Assembly: GCF_012849095.1 (NCBI RefSeq)
Contig: NZ_CP051680.1
Span: 930,001 to 994,000, forward strand
DNA: 64,000 nucleotides
From: Cohnella herbarum
Lineage (GTDB): Bacteria; Bacillota; Bacilli; Paenibacillales; Paenibacillaceae
Direction: 5' to 3'
The notes below the pieces were generated by a model. It was not told the origin of the DNA. It did not search any database and saw only the letters and a program-made list of their open reading frames with translations. Every line of letters starts with the position of its first letter. Position 1 is the first letter of the stretch. This document shows positions 43,237-52,173 of this stretch, piece after piece. A program made the position numbers and the translations under genes.

Positions 43237-43605
43237 ATGGGAGACTCTCGCATAACCGATTTAGCGTTGACGGAGCGTACGCTTGCCGATATTCAACGCG
43301 ATGTGGATGCTTACATTTCGCAATACAAAGAAGGCTATTTTTCCCCGCTGTCCATGTTGGCCAGGATGTCCGAAGAAGTCGGGGAATTGGCGCGGGAAGT
43401 GAATCATCATTTCGGCGAGAAGCCGAAGAAGCAGGATGAAGCCGATAATTCGATCGAGATGGAGCTTGGCGATATTTTGTTTATCGTCACTTGTTTCGCG
43501 AATTCGTTAGGGATAGACCTGACCGAGGCGCACCGCAAGGTGATGCATAAATTCAACACCCGCGATGCGGACAGATGGACGAAGAAGCACACCGATAACG
43601 GCTAA
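43237..43605 (+). CDS. ypjD: MazG-like nucleotide pyrophosphohydrolase (YpjD)
   Basis: All-alpha NTP pyrophosphohydrolase, 122 aa. The metal-binding acidic pattern is visible: MSEEVGELAREV (ExxE) and MELGDILF (ExxD). It removes pyrophosphate from noncanonical nucleotides, preventing their incorporation. It lies just before dapB as ypjD does in B. subtilis, with a TPR gene inserted in between. ATG 43237 follows AAAGGAAACGAA. Confidence 0.9.
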   Translation: MGDSRITDLALTERTLADIQRDVDAYISQYKEGYFSPLSMLARMSEEVGELAREVNHHFGEKPKKQDEADNSIEMELGDILFIVTCFANSLGIDLTEAHRKVMHKFNTRDADRWTKKHTDNG

Positions 43606-43651
43606 GAGTCATATGCTGAACTATCCCCACATCGAAGGGAGGATGGTCGGC

Positions 43652-44200
43652 ATGGACGGGGAAACGTGCCTCCGGCAAGCGTACGAAGCCATCTATCAAG
43701 GGGATTTCGAATCAGCCGTTCACTGGTTCGGGCAAGCGATCGAGATTGAACCCGAGAACGCGGCCTACTACCACAGCGGATCGATTACCTGCGCAAGGAG
43801 CGGCAAGCTCTCGTTGGCCTTGACGTACGCCCACAGGGCCGTAGAATTGAAACCGAACGATCCGATCTATATGCTTAATCTTCGGGTCATCATGTCCAAG
43901 GCGCGTATAGCCAACGCGAGGCATTTGCTGGCGGGGGATTCGCCCGATGTCGAGAAGAGCATCGCGTTGCTAAAGGAAGCATCGCAACTCGACCCGCTAT
44001 CGGCGGAAGCTAATCTATTGCTGGGCATTTTGTACCGGATGCAACGGAATTATAAGCTTGCTCTCGATTGTTTGCGGAATGCTTTGCAACTGGAGCCGCA
44101 GCACGAAGAGGCCAAACGATTGTTGCACGAAGTGCGCGCCGAGAGGCGACGCCTTCTCAAACAACAATATTCGCACTATCATTCTAGAAGGAATAGGTGA
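43652..44200 (+). CDS. TPR-repeat protein
   Basis: A 182-aa protein made of about four tetratricopeptide units (for example AYEAIYQGDFESAVHWFGQA, and ILYRMQRNYKLALDCLRNAL) with a basic tail. It is a likely protein-protein adaptor in the cytosol, partner unknown. ATG 43652 lies 9 nt after GGGAGG. It ends 4 bp before dapB. A second TPR gene follows panD in this window; they are not obviously close relatives. Confidence 0.75.
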   Translation: MDGETCLRQAYEAIYQGDFESAVHWFGQAIEIEPENAAYYHSGSITCARSGKLSLALTYAHRAVELKPNDPIYMLNLRVIMSKARIANARHLLAGDSPDVEKSIALLKEASQLDPLSAEANLLLGILYRMQRNYKLALDCLRNALQLEPQHEEAKRLLHEVRAERRRLLKQQYSHYHSRRNR

Positions 44201-44204
44201 TCGC

Positions 44205-45008
44205 ATGTCGCACAAAATTACCGTAGCCGTCGCGGGAGCGGGCGGCCGCATGGGACGCGAAGTCGTAAAAATGGTGTTAGAAGATTCCGAGTTGCAGCTC
44301 GTCGCGGCCATAGATAGATCAGCAGGTCCGGTCGACGCCGGGACGCTTGTCGGCAAGTCCGTTTCCGGCGTCATCGTGACTCCGCATCTCGCCGATGCGT
44401 TGTCGGCAAACCGTCCTGACGTATTAGTCGATTTCACGAATCCAAAGTCGGCCATGCCCAATACGGAAACGGCGCTCGCTTACGGCGTTCGTCCCGTAAT
44501 AGGGACAACCGGCTTCACTCCGGAACAGATTGCCGCATTGGACAAGCAGTGTCGTGAGCAAGGCATAGGCGGACTGATAGCGCCGAATTTCTCGATCGGG
44601 GCTATTCTCATGATGAAATTTTCCGCGATGGCCGCCAAGTATTTTCCCCATGTGGAAATCATCGAATACCATGGAGACCAGAAGCTCGATGCGCCGTCGG
44701 GAACGTCGATCAAGACCGCCGAATGGATTTCCGAAGCCCGTCAAGAGCTGCGCCAAGGAAACCCTAACGAGGAAGAAGTGATCGAAGGGGCTAGGGGCGG
44801 TTACTACGACGGATTCCGTATACATAGCGTTCGATTGCCGGGCGTGTTCGCCCAACAGGAAGTCGTCTTCGGGGCGTTCGGCCAAACGCTTAAAATTCGC
44901 CACGATTCCTACGATAGGGCGGGGTACATGCCCGGAGTCAATACGGCGATCAAGAAAATCATGAACGTGACCGGCATGGTTTACGGTTTCGAGCACTTGA
45001 TGGATTAA
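44205..45008 (+). CDS. dapB: 4-hydroxy-tetrahydrodipicolinate reductase
   Basis: NAD(P)H-dependent step of lysine and diaminopimelate synthesis, also supplying dipicolinate for spores. Rossmann loop AGAGGRMGREV, then VDFTNP, GTTGFTPEQ and the substrate/catalytic stretch EYHGDQKLDAPSGTSIKTAE. 267 aa from ATG 44205, preceded by AATAGGTGA; an in-frame ATG at 44058 is within the TPR gene. Confidence 0.97.
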   Translation: MSHKITVAVAGAGGRMGREVVKMVLEDSELQLVAAIDRSAGPVDAGTLVGKSVSGVIVTPHLADALSANRPDVLVDFTNPKSAMPNTETALAYGVRPVIGTTGFTPEQIAALDKQCREQGIGGLIAPNFSIGAILMMKFSAMAAKYFPHVEIIEYHGDQKLDAPSGTSIKTAEWISEARQELRQGNPNEEEVIEGARGGYYDGFRIHSVRLPGVFAQQEVVFGAFGQTLKIRHDSYDRAGYMPGVNTAIKKIMNVTGMVYGFEHLMD

Positions 45009-45035
45009 CTTTCTTAAGAGGAGAGACTGGTTTCC

Positions 45036-45458
45036 ATGATGGATATCGCACTTATCGCGCACGATCGCAAGAAAGAAGAAATGGTTAATTTCGCGATCGC
45101 ATACGAACACGTTTTGAAACATCATCGACTATATGCTACGGGGACGACCGGCACCCGCATCATGGAGAATACGTCCTTAAACGTTCATCGATTTATGTCG
45201 GGTCCTCTGGGCGGGGACCAACAAATCGGAGCGAGAGTCGCGGAGAATACGATGGATTTGATTCTCTTCTTCAGAGATCCGTTAATGGCGCAGCCGCATG
45301 AGCCCGATATCATCGCGCTGTTGCGCTTATGCGACGTTCAAGGCATTCCGGTCGCGACGAACGTCGCCACGGGAGAATTGCTCGTCAAGGCGCTGGAACG
45401 AGGAGATTTCGCATGGCGAGAGCTCGTACATAAATATAAACCGGGAATAGAAGGTTAA
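45036..45458 (+). CDS. mgsA: Methylglyoxal synthase
   Basis: Converts dihydroxyacetone phosphate to methylglyoxal, a phosphate-releasing bypass of lower glycolysis. [16 protein letters not shown] opens the chain; TGTTGTRI and [12 protein letters not shown] bind phosphate, with the catalytic Asp in GGDQQ and FFRDPL. 140 aa. It lies next to the bacillithiol genes, which give the thiol used to detoxify methylglyoxal. Confidence 0.97.
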   Translation: MMDIALIAHDRKKEEMVNFAIAYEHVLKHHRLYATGTTGTRIMENTSLNVHRFMSGPLGGDQQIGARVAENTMDLILFFRDPLMAQPHEPDIIALLRLCDVQGIPVATNVATGELLVKALERGDFAWRELVHKYKPGIEG

Positions 45459-45465
45459 ACGTAAA

Positions 45466-46176
45466 ATGAGTCATAATCATCACGATCAATTGGATATGCT
45501 CGTATTCGCCGCGCATCCCGACGATGCGGAGATCGGCATGGGCGGAACGATAGCCAAGCACGTTCGCGAAGGATATAGGGTCGGCATGATCGATCTCACC
45601 TACGCCGAATTGTCTTCTAACGGCAACGTGCAAACCCGGCAACGGGAAGCTGCCGAAGCGACATCCGTGCTTGGCCTGGCCGTGCGCGAGAATCTTGGCT
45701 TGCCCGATCGTCGACTTGCCGTCATTGCCCAGCAAACGGATTTGATGGTGGAAGCCATTCGGAAGTATCGACCTAGGCTCGTATTCGCTCCTTATCATAT
45801 GGATCGGCATCCGGACCATGTCACTTGCAGCCGAATGGCCGAGGAAGCGGTGTTCAACGCCAAGCTTAGACGGTATATGCCGGAGCTGCCTGCTTGGACG
45901 GTAGATCAATTGCTGTTCTACTTCATTAACGATGCGCACACTCCGCAGTTGCTCATCGACGTGAGCGAAGTTCATGAGATCAAAATGAATGCGTTAAAAG
46001 CCTATCGGTCGCAATTTATGCCCGGAAGCAGCGAAGCGGATTGGGTCGAAACGCCGCTGACGGGAGCGTATTTAGACAATATCGTGGCAAGAGACCGCTT
46101 ACTTGGGCAAGCTATGAAATATCCGTTCGCGGAAGGTTTTATTTCCAAAGGACCGATTGCGGTTCAACGCTTCTAA
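45466..46176 (+). CDS. bshB1: Bacillithiol biosynthesis deacetylase BshB1
   Basis: Zinc-dependent PIG-L family deacetylase that removes acetate from GlcNAc-malate in bacillithiol synthesis. The metal motif AAHPDDAEIG and the second His site HMDRHPDHV are visible. 236 aa. It is located between mgsA and bshA as in B. subtilis. The start lacks a strong ribosome site and is 8 bp after mgsA, so translation may be coupled. Confidence 0.93.
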   Translation: MSHNHHDQLDMLVFAAHPDDAEIGMGGTIAKHVREGYRVGMIDLTYAELSSNGNVQTRQREAAEATSVLGLAVRENLGLPDRRLAVIAQQTDLMVEAIRKYRPRLVFAPYHMDRHPDHVTCSRMAEEAVFNAKLRRYMPELPAWTVDQLLFYFINDAHTPQLLIDVSEVHEIKMNALKAYRSQFMPGSSEADWVETPLTGAYLDNIVARDRLLGQAMKYPFAEGFISKGPIAVQRF

Positions 46177-46234
46177 TGACGAAACCTATCGGAATATAAT
46201 AACGAGAGAAGCTTCAGGGCTAGGAGGAATCGAT

Positions 46235-47398
46235 ATGAATCGTCCGCTTAGAATCGGCATCACCTGTTACCCCTCGCTTGGAGGCTCGGGCGTTGTCGCG
46301 ACTGAGCTTGGCAAATTGCTGGCCGAGAAAGGTCACGAAATCCATTTTATTACGCATAGCATGCCTTTCCGGTTAGGCAAATTCCACCGCAATATTTTCT
46401 ATCACGAGGTGGAAGTATCGGATTATTACGTGTTTCGTTATCCTCCATACGATCTGTCGTTAGCGAGTAAAATGAATCAAGTCGCAAGGCTTCAGAAGCT
46501 CGATCTGCTTCATGTTCATTACGCCGTTCCTCACGCCGTGTGCGCCATCTTGGCCAAACAAATGGCGGGGGACGATCTGAAGGTCGTTACGACGCTTCAC
46601 GGAACGGATATTACCGTTCTGGCGCAGGATGAGACGCTTAAAGACATCATTCGGTTCGGCATTCGCAAGAGCGATGCGGTAACGGCGGTCAGCCGCGATT
46701 TAATCAAGGAAACGAGAGAGCTGCTGGATATTCAGGAGCCTATAGATCTGACCTACAATTTCGTGGACAAACGAATTTATTACCCGCGCGAATGTACGGA
46801 CTTGCGCAGGGATTACGCGGAGCCCCACGAGAAAGTACTGATGCACATATCCAACTTCAGACCCGTGAAGCGGACGATGGACGTGGTCGACATTTTCGCC
46901 AAGGTGAACGCCAGAACGCCAACGAGACTCGTGCTCGTGGGAGAAGGGCCGGATTTGCCGAAAATTCAGACTAAAATTCAAGCCATGGGTTTGTCTCATC
47001 GCGTACACTTCTTGGGTAAACAGGATGACGTGGCGCAAGTGATCTCCATCGCGGATTTGATGTTGCTTCCGTCCGAGAAGGAAAGCTTCGGATTGGTCGC
47101 TTTGGAAGCGATGGCATGCGGCGTTCCGACGATCGGTTCCATCGCGGGAGGCATTCCCGAGCTTGTTCAGAGCGGGAAAACCGGGTACCTGTCGACTATC
47201 GGCAACACGGACGAAATGGCTGAAAATGCTGTGAAGCTGCTGACGAACGAGAAACTTTATGCCGAATTCAGGGAAGCTTGCATTCAGAGGGCTCATCATG
47301 TTTTCTGCGACGAGCTGATAACCGCGCAATACGAGGAAATCTATTATCGCGTGCTTGGCATGCCCCTCCCGCTATCTGTTCCCGTATGCAACGTCTAA
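46235..47398 (+). CDS. bshA: GlcNAc-malate synthase BshA
   Basis: GT4 glycosyltransferase joining UDP-GlcNAc to L-malate, the first bacillithiol step. ITCYPSLGGSGVVATELGK binds the donor at the N-terminus; the C-terminal domain shows ISNFRPVKR, LVGEGPDLP and the E-x7-E motif in SEKESFGLVALEAMACG. 387 aa from ATG 46235, after AGGAGG. bshC is not in the window. Confidence 0.95.
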   Translation: MNRPLRIGITCYPSLGGSGVVATELGKLLAEKGHEIHFITHSMPFRLGKFHRNIFYHEVEVSDYYVFRYPPYDLSLASKMNQVARLQKLDLLHVHYAVPHAVCAILAKQMAGDDLKVVTTLHGTDITVLAQDETLKDIIRFGIRKSDAVTAVSRDLIKETRELLDIQEPIDLTYNFVDKRIYYPRECTDLRRDYAEPHEKVLMHISNFRPVKRTMDVVDIFAKVNARTPTRLVLVGEGPDLPKIQTKIQAMGLSHRVHFLGKQDDVAQVISIADLMLLPSEKESFGLVALEAMACGVPTIGSIAGGIPELVQSGKTGYLSTIGNTDEMAENAVKLLTNEKLYAEFREACIQRAHHVFCDELITAQYEEIYYRVLGMPLPLSVPVCNV

Positions 47399-47440
47399 TT
47401 CGCGGAATGCGACCGAAATATCGAAGGGGTAGGAACAATA

Positions 47441-48763
47441 ATGGAACTAACGAATACCCAAGATGAATCATTATGGATGGAAGGTCTGGACATCGTCCGC
47501 AAGCTCGAAGCGAGCGGACACCGGGCTTATCTAGTAGGCGGCTGCGTCAGAGATCGGTTGCTTGGAAGAGCGCTTCACGATATCGATATCGCGACGTCGG
47601 CAACGCCCGACGAGGTCATTGCTTTGTACGCGAGAACGTTGCCGACGGGGCTGAAGCATGGCACGGTGACGGTCATGGAAGGCGGGCGTTCGTACGAGGT
47701 GACGACGTTCAGGCAAGAGTTCGGCTTTACCGATTCCCGCAGGCCGGATCAAGTCGCGTTCGTTCAGGACGTTCGCGAGGATCTGGCTAGGCGGGACTTT
47801 ACGTTTAACGCAATGGCTTTCGGCTCGGCAGGCGAGATCGTCGACCCGTTCGGAGGTCAGGATGCTTTGCGGGCAGGCGTGGTGGATTGCGTCGGAGAGG
47901 CGTCGGAGCGATTCGGAGAAGACGCGTTGAGAATGCTTAGGGCGATTCGTTTCGCGTCCGAATTGGATTTTATGATTTTACCCGAAGTGTGGCAGGGAAT
48001 TATCGAACACCGTCCGAAGCTGAGTCTTGTGGCGATGGAGCGGGTAAGCGCGGAATGGGACAAGATGATAGCCGGTAGCGGCCCGGAGCAAGCTTGTCAT
48101 TATTTATTCAAAAGCGGTCTGCTGGTTCACGTGAAGGATACTTTACCTGAAACATTCAGACAAGCGGCGGAACGTTATCGTTTCAACGGGATGCCTGCGG
48201 AATGGGACAAGTGGGGAATGGATTTTACGGACGATGGCTCGATGGGTAACCTAATGCAACTTCCTTCCATTTCGGATCCCGATCTTCGGTGGGCGGCTTT
48301 GCTCTCGGGCATGGGAGTGAATGAAGAAGATAGTTCCGATCTATGCCGCGCGTTACGTTTTAGTGCCCGCAGAGTCGCCCGCATCTCGGGTTTAGTTGGG
48401 ATGAACGAGCAGCTAAAGTTGAACGAGGAAGATGAGCTCTGGGAAAGTTGGGTTCTAACCGTGTTAGCTAGAGGCCGTTCGTTGGCTGAAGACTGGTTGG
48501 CCATGAGCGAAGCTCTGGAAACCGAATTTTGGACGGAAGCCAAGCAATGGTTGGAAGAAATGCCGGTCGTTGCGATAAGCGATCTTAAAGTGCGCGGGAA
48601 CGAATTGTCCGCCTATTTAGGCAAAGCTCCTGGCCCGTGGATAACGGAAGTTCTGAAGGATCTGCTGGAATGGGTAGCGTTCGGCGAAGTTCCTAACGAG
48701 AAGCAAGCTCTGCTGAAGGCTGCGGAGAACGCGTGCGATGAAGCGGGAGGAACCGATGAGTAA
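47441..48763 (+). CDS. cca: CCA tRNA nucleotidyltransferase
   Basis: Adds or repairs the 3' CCA of tRNAs without a template. The class II head domain is visible: YLVGGCVRDRLLGRALHDIDIATSA with the metal DxD, TFRQEFGF, and RRDFTFNAMAF, RFGEDALRMLRAIRFASEL in the neck. 440 aa. No HD phosphohydrolase motif is evident. The single tRNA in this window already has encoded CCA, so a repair role is likely for some tRNAs. It overlaps birA by 8 bp. Confidence 0.95.
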   Translation: MELTNTQDESLWMEGLDIVRKLEASGHRAYLVGGCVRDRLLGRALHDIDIATSATPDEVIALYARTLPTGLKHGTVTVMEGGRSYEVTTFRQEFGFTDSRRPDQVAFVQDVREDLARRDFTFNAMAFGSAGEIVDPFGGQDALRAGVVDCVGEASERFGEDALRMLRAIRFASELDFMILPEVWQGIIEHRPKLSLVAMERVSAEWDKMIAGSGPEQACHYLFKSGLLVHVKDTLPETFRQAAERYRFNGMPAEWDKWGMDFTDDGSMGNLMQLPSISDPDLRWAALLSGMGVNEEDSSDLCRALRFSARRVARISGLVGMNEQLKLNEEDELWESWVLTVLARGRSLAEDWLAMSEALETEFWTEAKQWLEEMPVVAISDLKVRGNELSAYLGKAPGPWITEVLKDLLEWVAFGEVPNEKQALLKAAENACDEAGGTDE

Positions 48764-49742
48764 ACAAAATTTACTGAGTTTGCTGGAGGCGGAAGCCGGA
48801 GAATACGTGTCGGGCGAGGAAATCAGCCGCAAGCTGAACGTGAGCCGAACCGCCGTATGGAAACAGGTTCGCAAGCTGGAAGCGGACGGTTATCTTATCG
48901 AAGCCGTACCACGCTTAGGTTATCGTTTAACCGGCAAACCTTCTCGGCTGTCCTTGCAAGAGCTGCTTCCTAAGCTGAGGACGAAACGGTTCGGACGCAA
49001 GCTACATCTCCTCGACGTTATCCCTTCGACTCAGGACGAGCTTCGTCGCTTAGCCGAGCAAGGCGCGGAAGAAGGCACGCTAGTCATTGCCGAGCAGCAG
49101 ACGAGCGGACGGGGGAGAATGGGGCGTCATTGGGTGTCGCCGTCGGGTAAAGGAGTATGGATGAGTTTGCTGCTCCGTCCGTCGGTACCGCTTCAAATGA
49201 CGCCGCAATTAACTTTGTTGGCCGCGGTTGCGTTAAGCAGGGCGATTTCTCGCGAAGTTCCCGTCGAGATCGGAATCAAGTGGCCGAACGATCTGCTTGT
49301 CGGCGGCAAAAAGATAAGCGGAATATTGTTGGAATCGGCCGCTGAAGACGAGAGGCTTCGCTACGTGGTCGTCGGATTGGGGATTTCCGTAAATTTGGAA
49401 GCGGAAGACTATCCGGAGGAACTGTTAGAGAAAGTCGTTTCGCTTAAGATGGCCTCCGGAAAAACGATTAATCGTAGCGACCTTATCGCGACTATTCTAG
49501 ACGAATTCGAGCGGCTGTACGACCTCTATATGGAACAGGGATTCGCGCCGATCCGTTCTTTGTGGGAAGCCCATTCCGTTACGTTGAACAACGAGACGTT
49601 GCTGTATACGCCGCAAGGACCGATTCAAGGCATACCGCGCGGACTGGACGGAACGGGCGGATTGCAGGTCGAGATGAAGGACGGAAGCTTTCGCACGATC
49701 TATTCGGCGGAAATCGGAGAAGTCGGTCCGCGAGTGGATTAG
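48756..49742 (+). CDS. birA: Biotin-protein ligase and biotin operon repressor
   Basis: Bifunctional protein of 328 aa: an N-terminal winged helix (SGEEISRKLNVSRTAVWKQVRKLEADGY) for repression and a ligase domain with the biotinyl-AMP loop GRGRMGRHWVSP and KWPNDLLVGGKKISGIL. It attaches biotin to carboxylases and represses biotin genes when biotin is plentiful. ATG 48756 follows GGGAGG. The next 660 bp have no gene. Confidence 0.95.
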   Translation: MSKQNLLSLLEAEAGEYVSGEEISRKLNVSRTAVWKQVRKLEADGYLIEAVPRLGYRLTGKPSRLSLQELLPKLRTKRFGRKLHLLDVIPSTQDELRRLAEQGAEEGTLVIAEQQTSGRGRMGRHWVSPSGKGVWMSLLLRPSVPLQMTPQLTLLAAVALSRAISREVPVEIGIKWPNDLLVGGKKISGILLESAAEDERLRYVVVGLGISVNLEAEDYPEELLEKVVSLKMASGKTINRSDLIATILDEFERLYDLYMEQGFAPIRSLWEAHSVTLNNETLLYTPQGPIQGIPRGLDGTGGLQVEMKDGSFRTIYSAEIGEVGPRVD

Positions 49743-49849
49743 GGTGATTGATTATTGACTACGAAAATGAAAAAAATCCAAGGGTGCTGAGCACCGCAAT
49801 TGCTTAGGTTTAGAAGTGTTTCTGTATTTGGTATGTCTGAGTAATCCAA

Positions 49850-50031
49850 TTGTAGGGATTAAGTGTGTGAGGCGGTACTAATTGCTCCAGAGTGACTCGA
49901 TTTAAGGAATTAGGTGTGTGAGACGGTACTAATTGCTCCAGAGTGACTCGATTTATGGAATTAGGTGTGTGAGACGGTACTAATTGCTCTAGAGTGACTC
50001 GATTGGTGGAATTAAGTGTGTGAGGGGACAG
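49850..50031 (+). repeat. Tandem array, 51-bp period, about three units
   Basis: GGTACTAATTGCT recurs at 49874, 49925 and 49976, each 51 bp apart, with GAGTGACTCGATTTA and GTGTGTGAGACGG in each unit and decaying flanks. The spacing is identical to the array at 24716, and the core CTCGATTTA is shared in opposite orientation. An open minus-strand frame across it is judged spurious. Confidence 0.9.
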
Positions 50032-50054
50032 CGTTATTTGGTTTCTCTGATGAA

Positions 50055-50115
50055 GGGATGCCCGATGTAGGGATGCCAGATCATGGGATGCCAGATCATG
50101 GGATGCCAGATCATA
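50055..50115 (+). repeat. Tandem array, 15-bp period, four units
   Basis: GGGATGCCAGATCAT repeated three times after a variant first unit GGGATGCCCGATGTA. It lies right before the panB promoter and ends 22 bp from its -10. Confidence 0.88.
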
Positions 50116-50133
50116 GACGGCGAACCCGATATC

Positions 50134-50142
50134 TGGTATAAT
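50134..50142 (+). promoter_or_regulatory. Extended -10 promoter of the pan operon
   Basis: TGGTATAAT, a perfect TATAAT (50137-50142) with a TGn extension. The -35 region at 17-bp spacing (ATAGAC-like) is weak, as is common for extended -10 promoters. Predicted start near 50149, the first base of the pan hairpin. Confidence 0.7.
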
Positions 50143-50148
50143 CGCTGT

Positions 50149-50185
50149 GCAAGGTGGTATCGCTATCGTAGCGAACCGCACTTGC
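50149..50185 (+). ncRNA. pan-motif-like leader hairpin upstream of panB
   Basis: GCAAGGTGGT-A-TCGCTA-TCG-TAGCGA-ACCGC-A-CTTGC folds as one long hairpin (one G-U) with exactly two bulged adenosines, A50159 on the 5' side and A50180 on the 3' side. The published pan RNA motif is a stem with two conserved bulged As found upstream of pantothenate genes in Firmicutes. The match of form and gene context supports the call. The ligand is not established to my knowledge. Confidence 0.75.
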
Positions 50186-50335
50186 CCGAACTTAAACGCA
50201 TGAAATGCAATGATGTAATCAACAATGAAAGTACGAACAGCAATTGAATACCGTCAATGATTCGCGGCGGATTCTGCTCTGAGCCGAAAGGACCGAGACA
50301 GAAGGACGTGAAGGACGTTCTATGTTGAATGGCGA

Positions 50336-50368
50336 CCTTTTTTGCTCATGGGCAAAATAGGTTTTTTT
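50336..50368 (+). terminator. Terminator in the panB leader
   Basis: CCTTTTTTGC (50336-50345) pairs with GCAAAATAGG (50352-50361) with one mismatch, followed by seven Ts, 36 bp before panB. With the upstream pan hairpin it makes a ~220-nt regulated leader. Confidence 0.75.
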
Positions 50369-50404
50369 GTTGTTATATCCTGTAATCCTTAGGAGGATAT
50401 CCCC

Positions 50405-51268
50405 ATGAAAAGCGCATTGACCTTACCGAAACTGAAAACAATGAAAGATCAGAACAAACCGATCGCCATGCTCACGGCTTACGATCATCCTTCCGCGATG
50501 CTGGCGGAGGAAGCGGGCGTCGACATCATCTTGGTCGGCGATTCGCTCGGCAACGTCGTTCTTGGATACGATACGACGGTTCCAGTAAGGCTAGAAGATA
50601 TGATCTATCATACCCGCGCGGTCGTTAGAGGAGCTCCCCATACGATGGTGGTAACCGATATGCCGTTCGCGACTTACCGTCTGGGAACCGAATCGACTTT
50701 GCGCAACGCGGCCAAGCTAATGCAGGAAGGCGGAGCCCACGCTGTTAAGCTCGAAGGCGGGGCCGAACTGGCGGATGAAATACGCGTGTTGACGTCGGCG
50801 GGAATTCCGGTGCTCGGTCATCTCGGGTTAACGCCGCAGTCCGTGCATCAGATCGGCGGATACCGAATACAAGGGAAGAATAGCGGAGAGGCCGAGAAGT
50901 TGCTTCAAGACGCGAAAGCGTTGGAGCAAGCCGGAGCATTCGGCATCGTGCTGGAGCTCGTTACGGAGGAGCTGGCGGCGGCTATGACGCGCTCCATCGG
51001 CATACCGACTATCGGGATCGGCGCAGGTCGCGGATGCGATGGCCAAGTGCTTGTTTTTCATGATATTCTCCGCTACGGCTCCGGTATTCGCGACAAGAAG
51101 ATGGTCAAAAGCTACGCCAATATCGGAGATACCATTCGGAACGCGATTACGGAATACGTAGACGAAGTGAAAACGAAAGCTTTTCCGGAAGAAAAGCATT
51201 CATTCCCGTTGGATCAATCCTCGACTTCGACTAACCTATCCAAATTGTACGGAGGGGAAGGAAAATGA
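50405..51268 (+). CDS. panB: 3-methyl-2-oxobutanoate hydroxymethyltransferase
   Basis: First committed step of pantothenate synthesis: transfers a hydroxymethyl group from methylene-tetrahydrofolate to ketoisovalerate. AMLTAYDHPSAMLAEEAGVDIILVGDSLG, metal-binding in DMPFATY, GHLGLTPQSVHQIGGYRIQGK and IGIGAGRGCDGQVLVFHD are family blocks. 287 aa. It starts after AGGAGGAT and overlaps panC by 4 bp. Confidence 0.97.
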   Translation: MKSALTLPKLKTMKDQNKPIAMLTAYDHPSAMLAEEAGVDIILVGDSLGNVVLGYDTTVPVRLEDMIYHTRAVVRGAPHTMVVTDMPFATYRLGTESTLRNAAKLMQEGGAHAVKLEGGAELADEIRVLTSAGIPVLGHLGLTPQSVHQIGGYRIQGKNSGEAEKLLQDAKALEQAGAFGIVLELVTEELAAAMTRSIGIPTIGIGAGRGCDGQVLVFHDILRYGSGIRDKKMVKSYANIGDTIRNAITEYVDEVKTKAFPEEKHSFPLDQSSTSTNLSKLYGGEGK

Positions 51269-52173
51269 CTCCCAAAATCATTCGAACGATCGCCGTGTTG
51301 AGAAAAGAAATCGCGGCATTCAGAATGTCCGATCCGTCCAACAGCTCAGTAGGTTTCGTCCCAACGATGGGATACTTGCATGAGGGGCATGCCAGCTTGC
51401 TGCGGCGCTCCGCGTCCGATAACGGATTAACGGTTCTTAGTATTTTCGTGAACCCGATTCAATTCGGACCCGGCGAGGATTTGGATAAATATCCGAGAAA
51501 CGAGACAAGGGATATCCAAGTTGCGGCGGAAGCCGGCGCGGATATCGTCTTCCTTCCGGAAGTGAAGGAAATGTACCCGCGGCAACGAGTGACCAACGTT
51601 ACGGTTACGGACGTGACCGAACGATTGTGCGGCGCGAGCCGCCCGGGTCATTTCGACGGCGTCGCGACGGTCGTTACGAAGCTGTTCAATATCGTCCAGC
51701 CGAACCGGGCTTATTTCGGGATGAAGGATGCCCAGCAAATCGCCGTTATCTCCAACATGGTGCAGGATTTGAATATCCCGGTAGAAATTATTCCATGTCC
51801 GATCGTACGCGAAGAAGACGGGCTGGCGCTCAGTTCGCGTAATGTCTATTTGACATCCGAAGAAAGGAAACAAGCGCTCGTATTGTCCCGATCGTTGTCT
51901 CACGTAGCGGATTGGATGCAAGAGGGAATAACAGCTATCGAACTCGTTCAACGTCTAAAGGCAGAAATTAACGGCGTTTCGCTCGCGGATATTGATTACG
52001 CGGAAGTTCTGACGTATCCTGATTTAAGCCCGACGGATACGAATCGGCCATTAATCAAGGTCGAAAAGGAATTGCTTATCGCGGTTGCCGTCCGTTTCGG
52101 GAAAACCCGACTTATCGATAATAGGCTGCTAAATCCAGCGGAAGTAGGTGCTGAAGTATGTTTCGCCAAATGA
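51265..52173 (+). CDS. panC: Pantothenate synthetase
   Basis: ATP-dependent ligation of pantoate and beta-alanine. The HIGH-like motif is in [17 protein letters not shown], then [31 protein letters not shown] and the KMSKS-like region near LSSRNVYL. 302 aa, slightly longer than usual at the C-terminus. It overlaps panB by 4 bp and panD by 16 bp. Confidence 0.96.
   Translation: MTPKIIRTIAVLRKEIAAFRMSDPSNSSVGFVPTMGYLHEGHASLLRRSASDNGLTVLSIFVNPIQFGPGEDLDKYPRNETRDIQVAAEAGADIVFLPEVKEMYPRQRVTNVTVTDVTERLCGASRPGHFDGVATVVTKLFNIVQPNRAYFGMKDAQQIAVISNMVQDLNIPVEIIPCPIVREEDGLALSSRNVYLTSEERKQALVLSRSLSHVADWMQEGITAIELVQRLKAEINGVSLADIDYAEVLTYPDLSPTDTNRPLIKVEKELLIAVAVRFGKTRLIDNRLLNPAEVGAEVCFAK

Noticed and set aside
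49810..50181. Minus-strand frame across the 51-bp and 15-bp arrays before panB
   Set aside because: It starts with GTG inside the pan hairpin, has no ribosome site, and is explained by periods of 51 and 15 bp.
50186..50335. T-box leader before panB
   Set aside because: No T-box consensus or specifier stem could be found; the pan hairpin explains the leader better.
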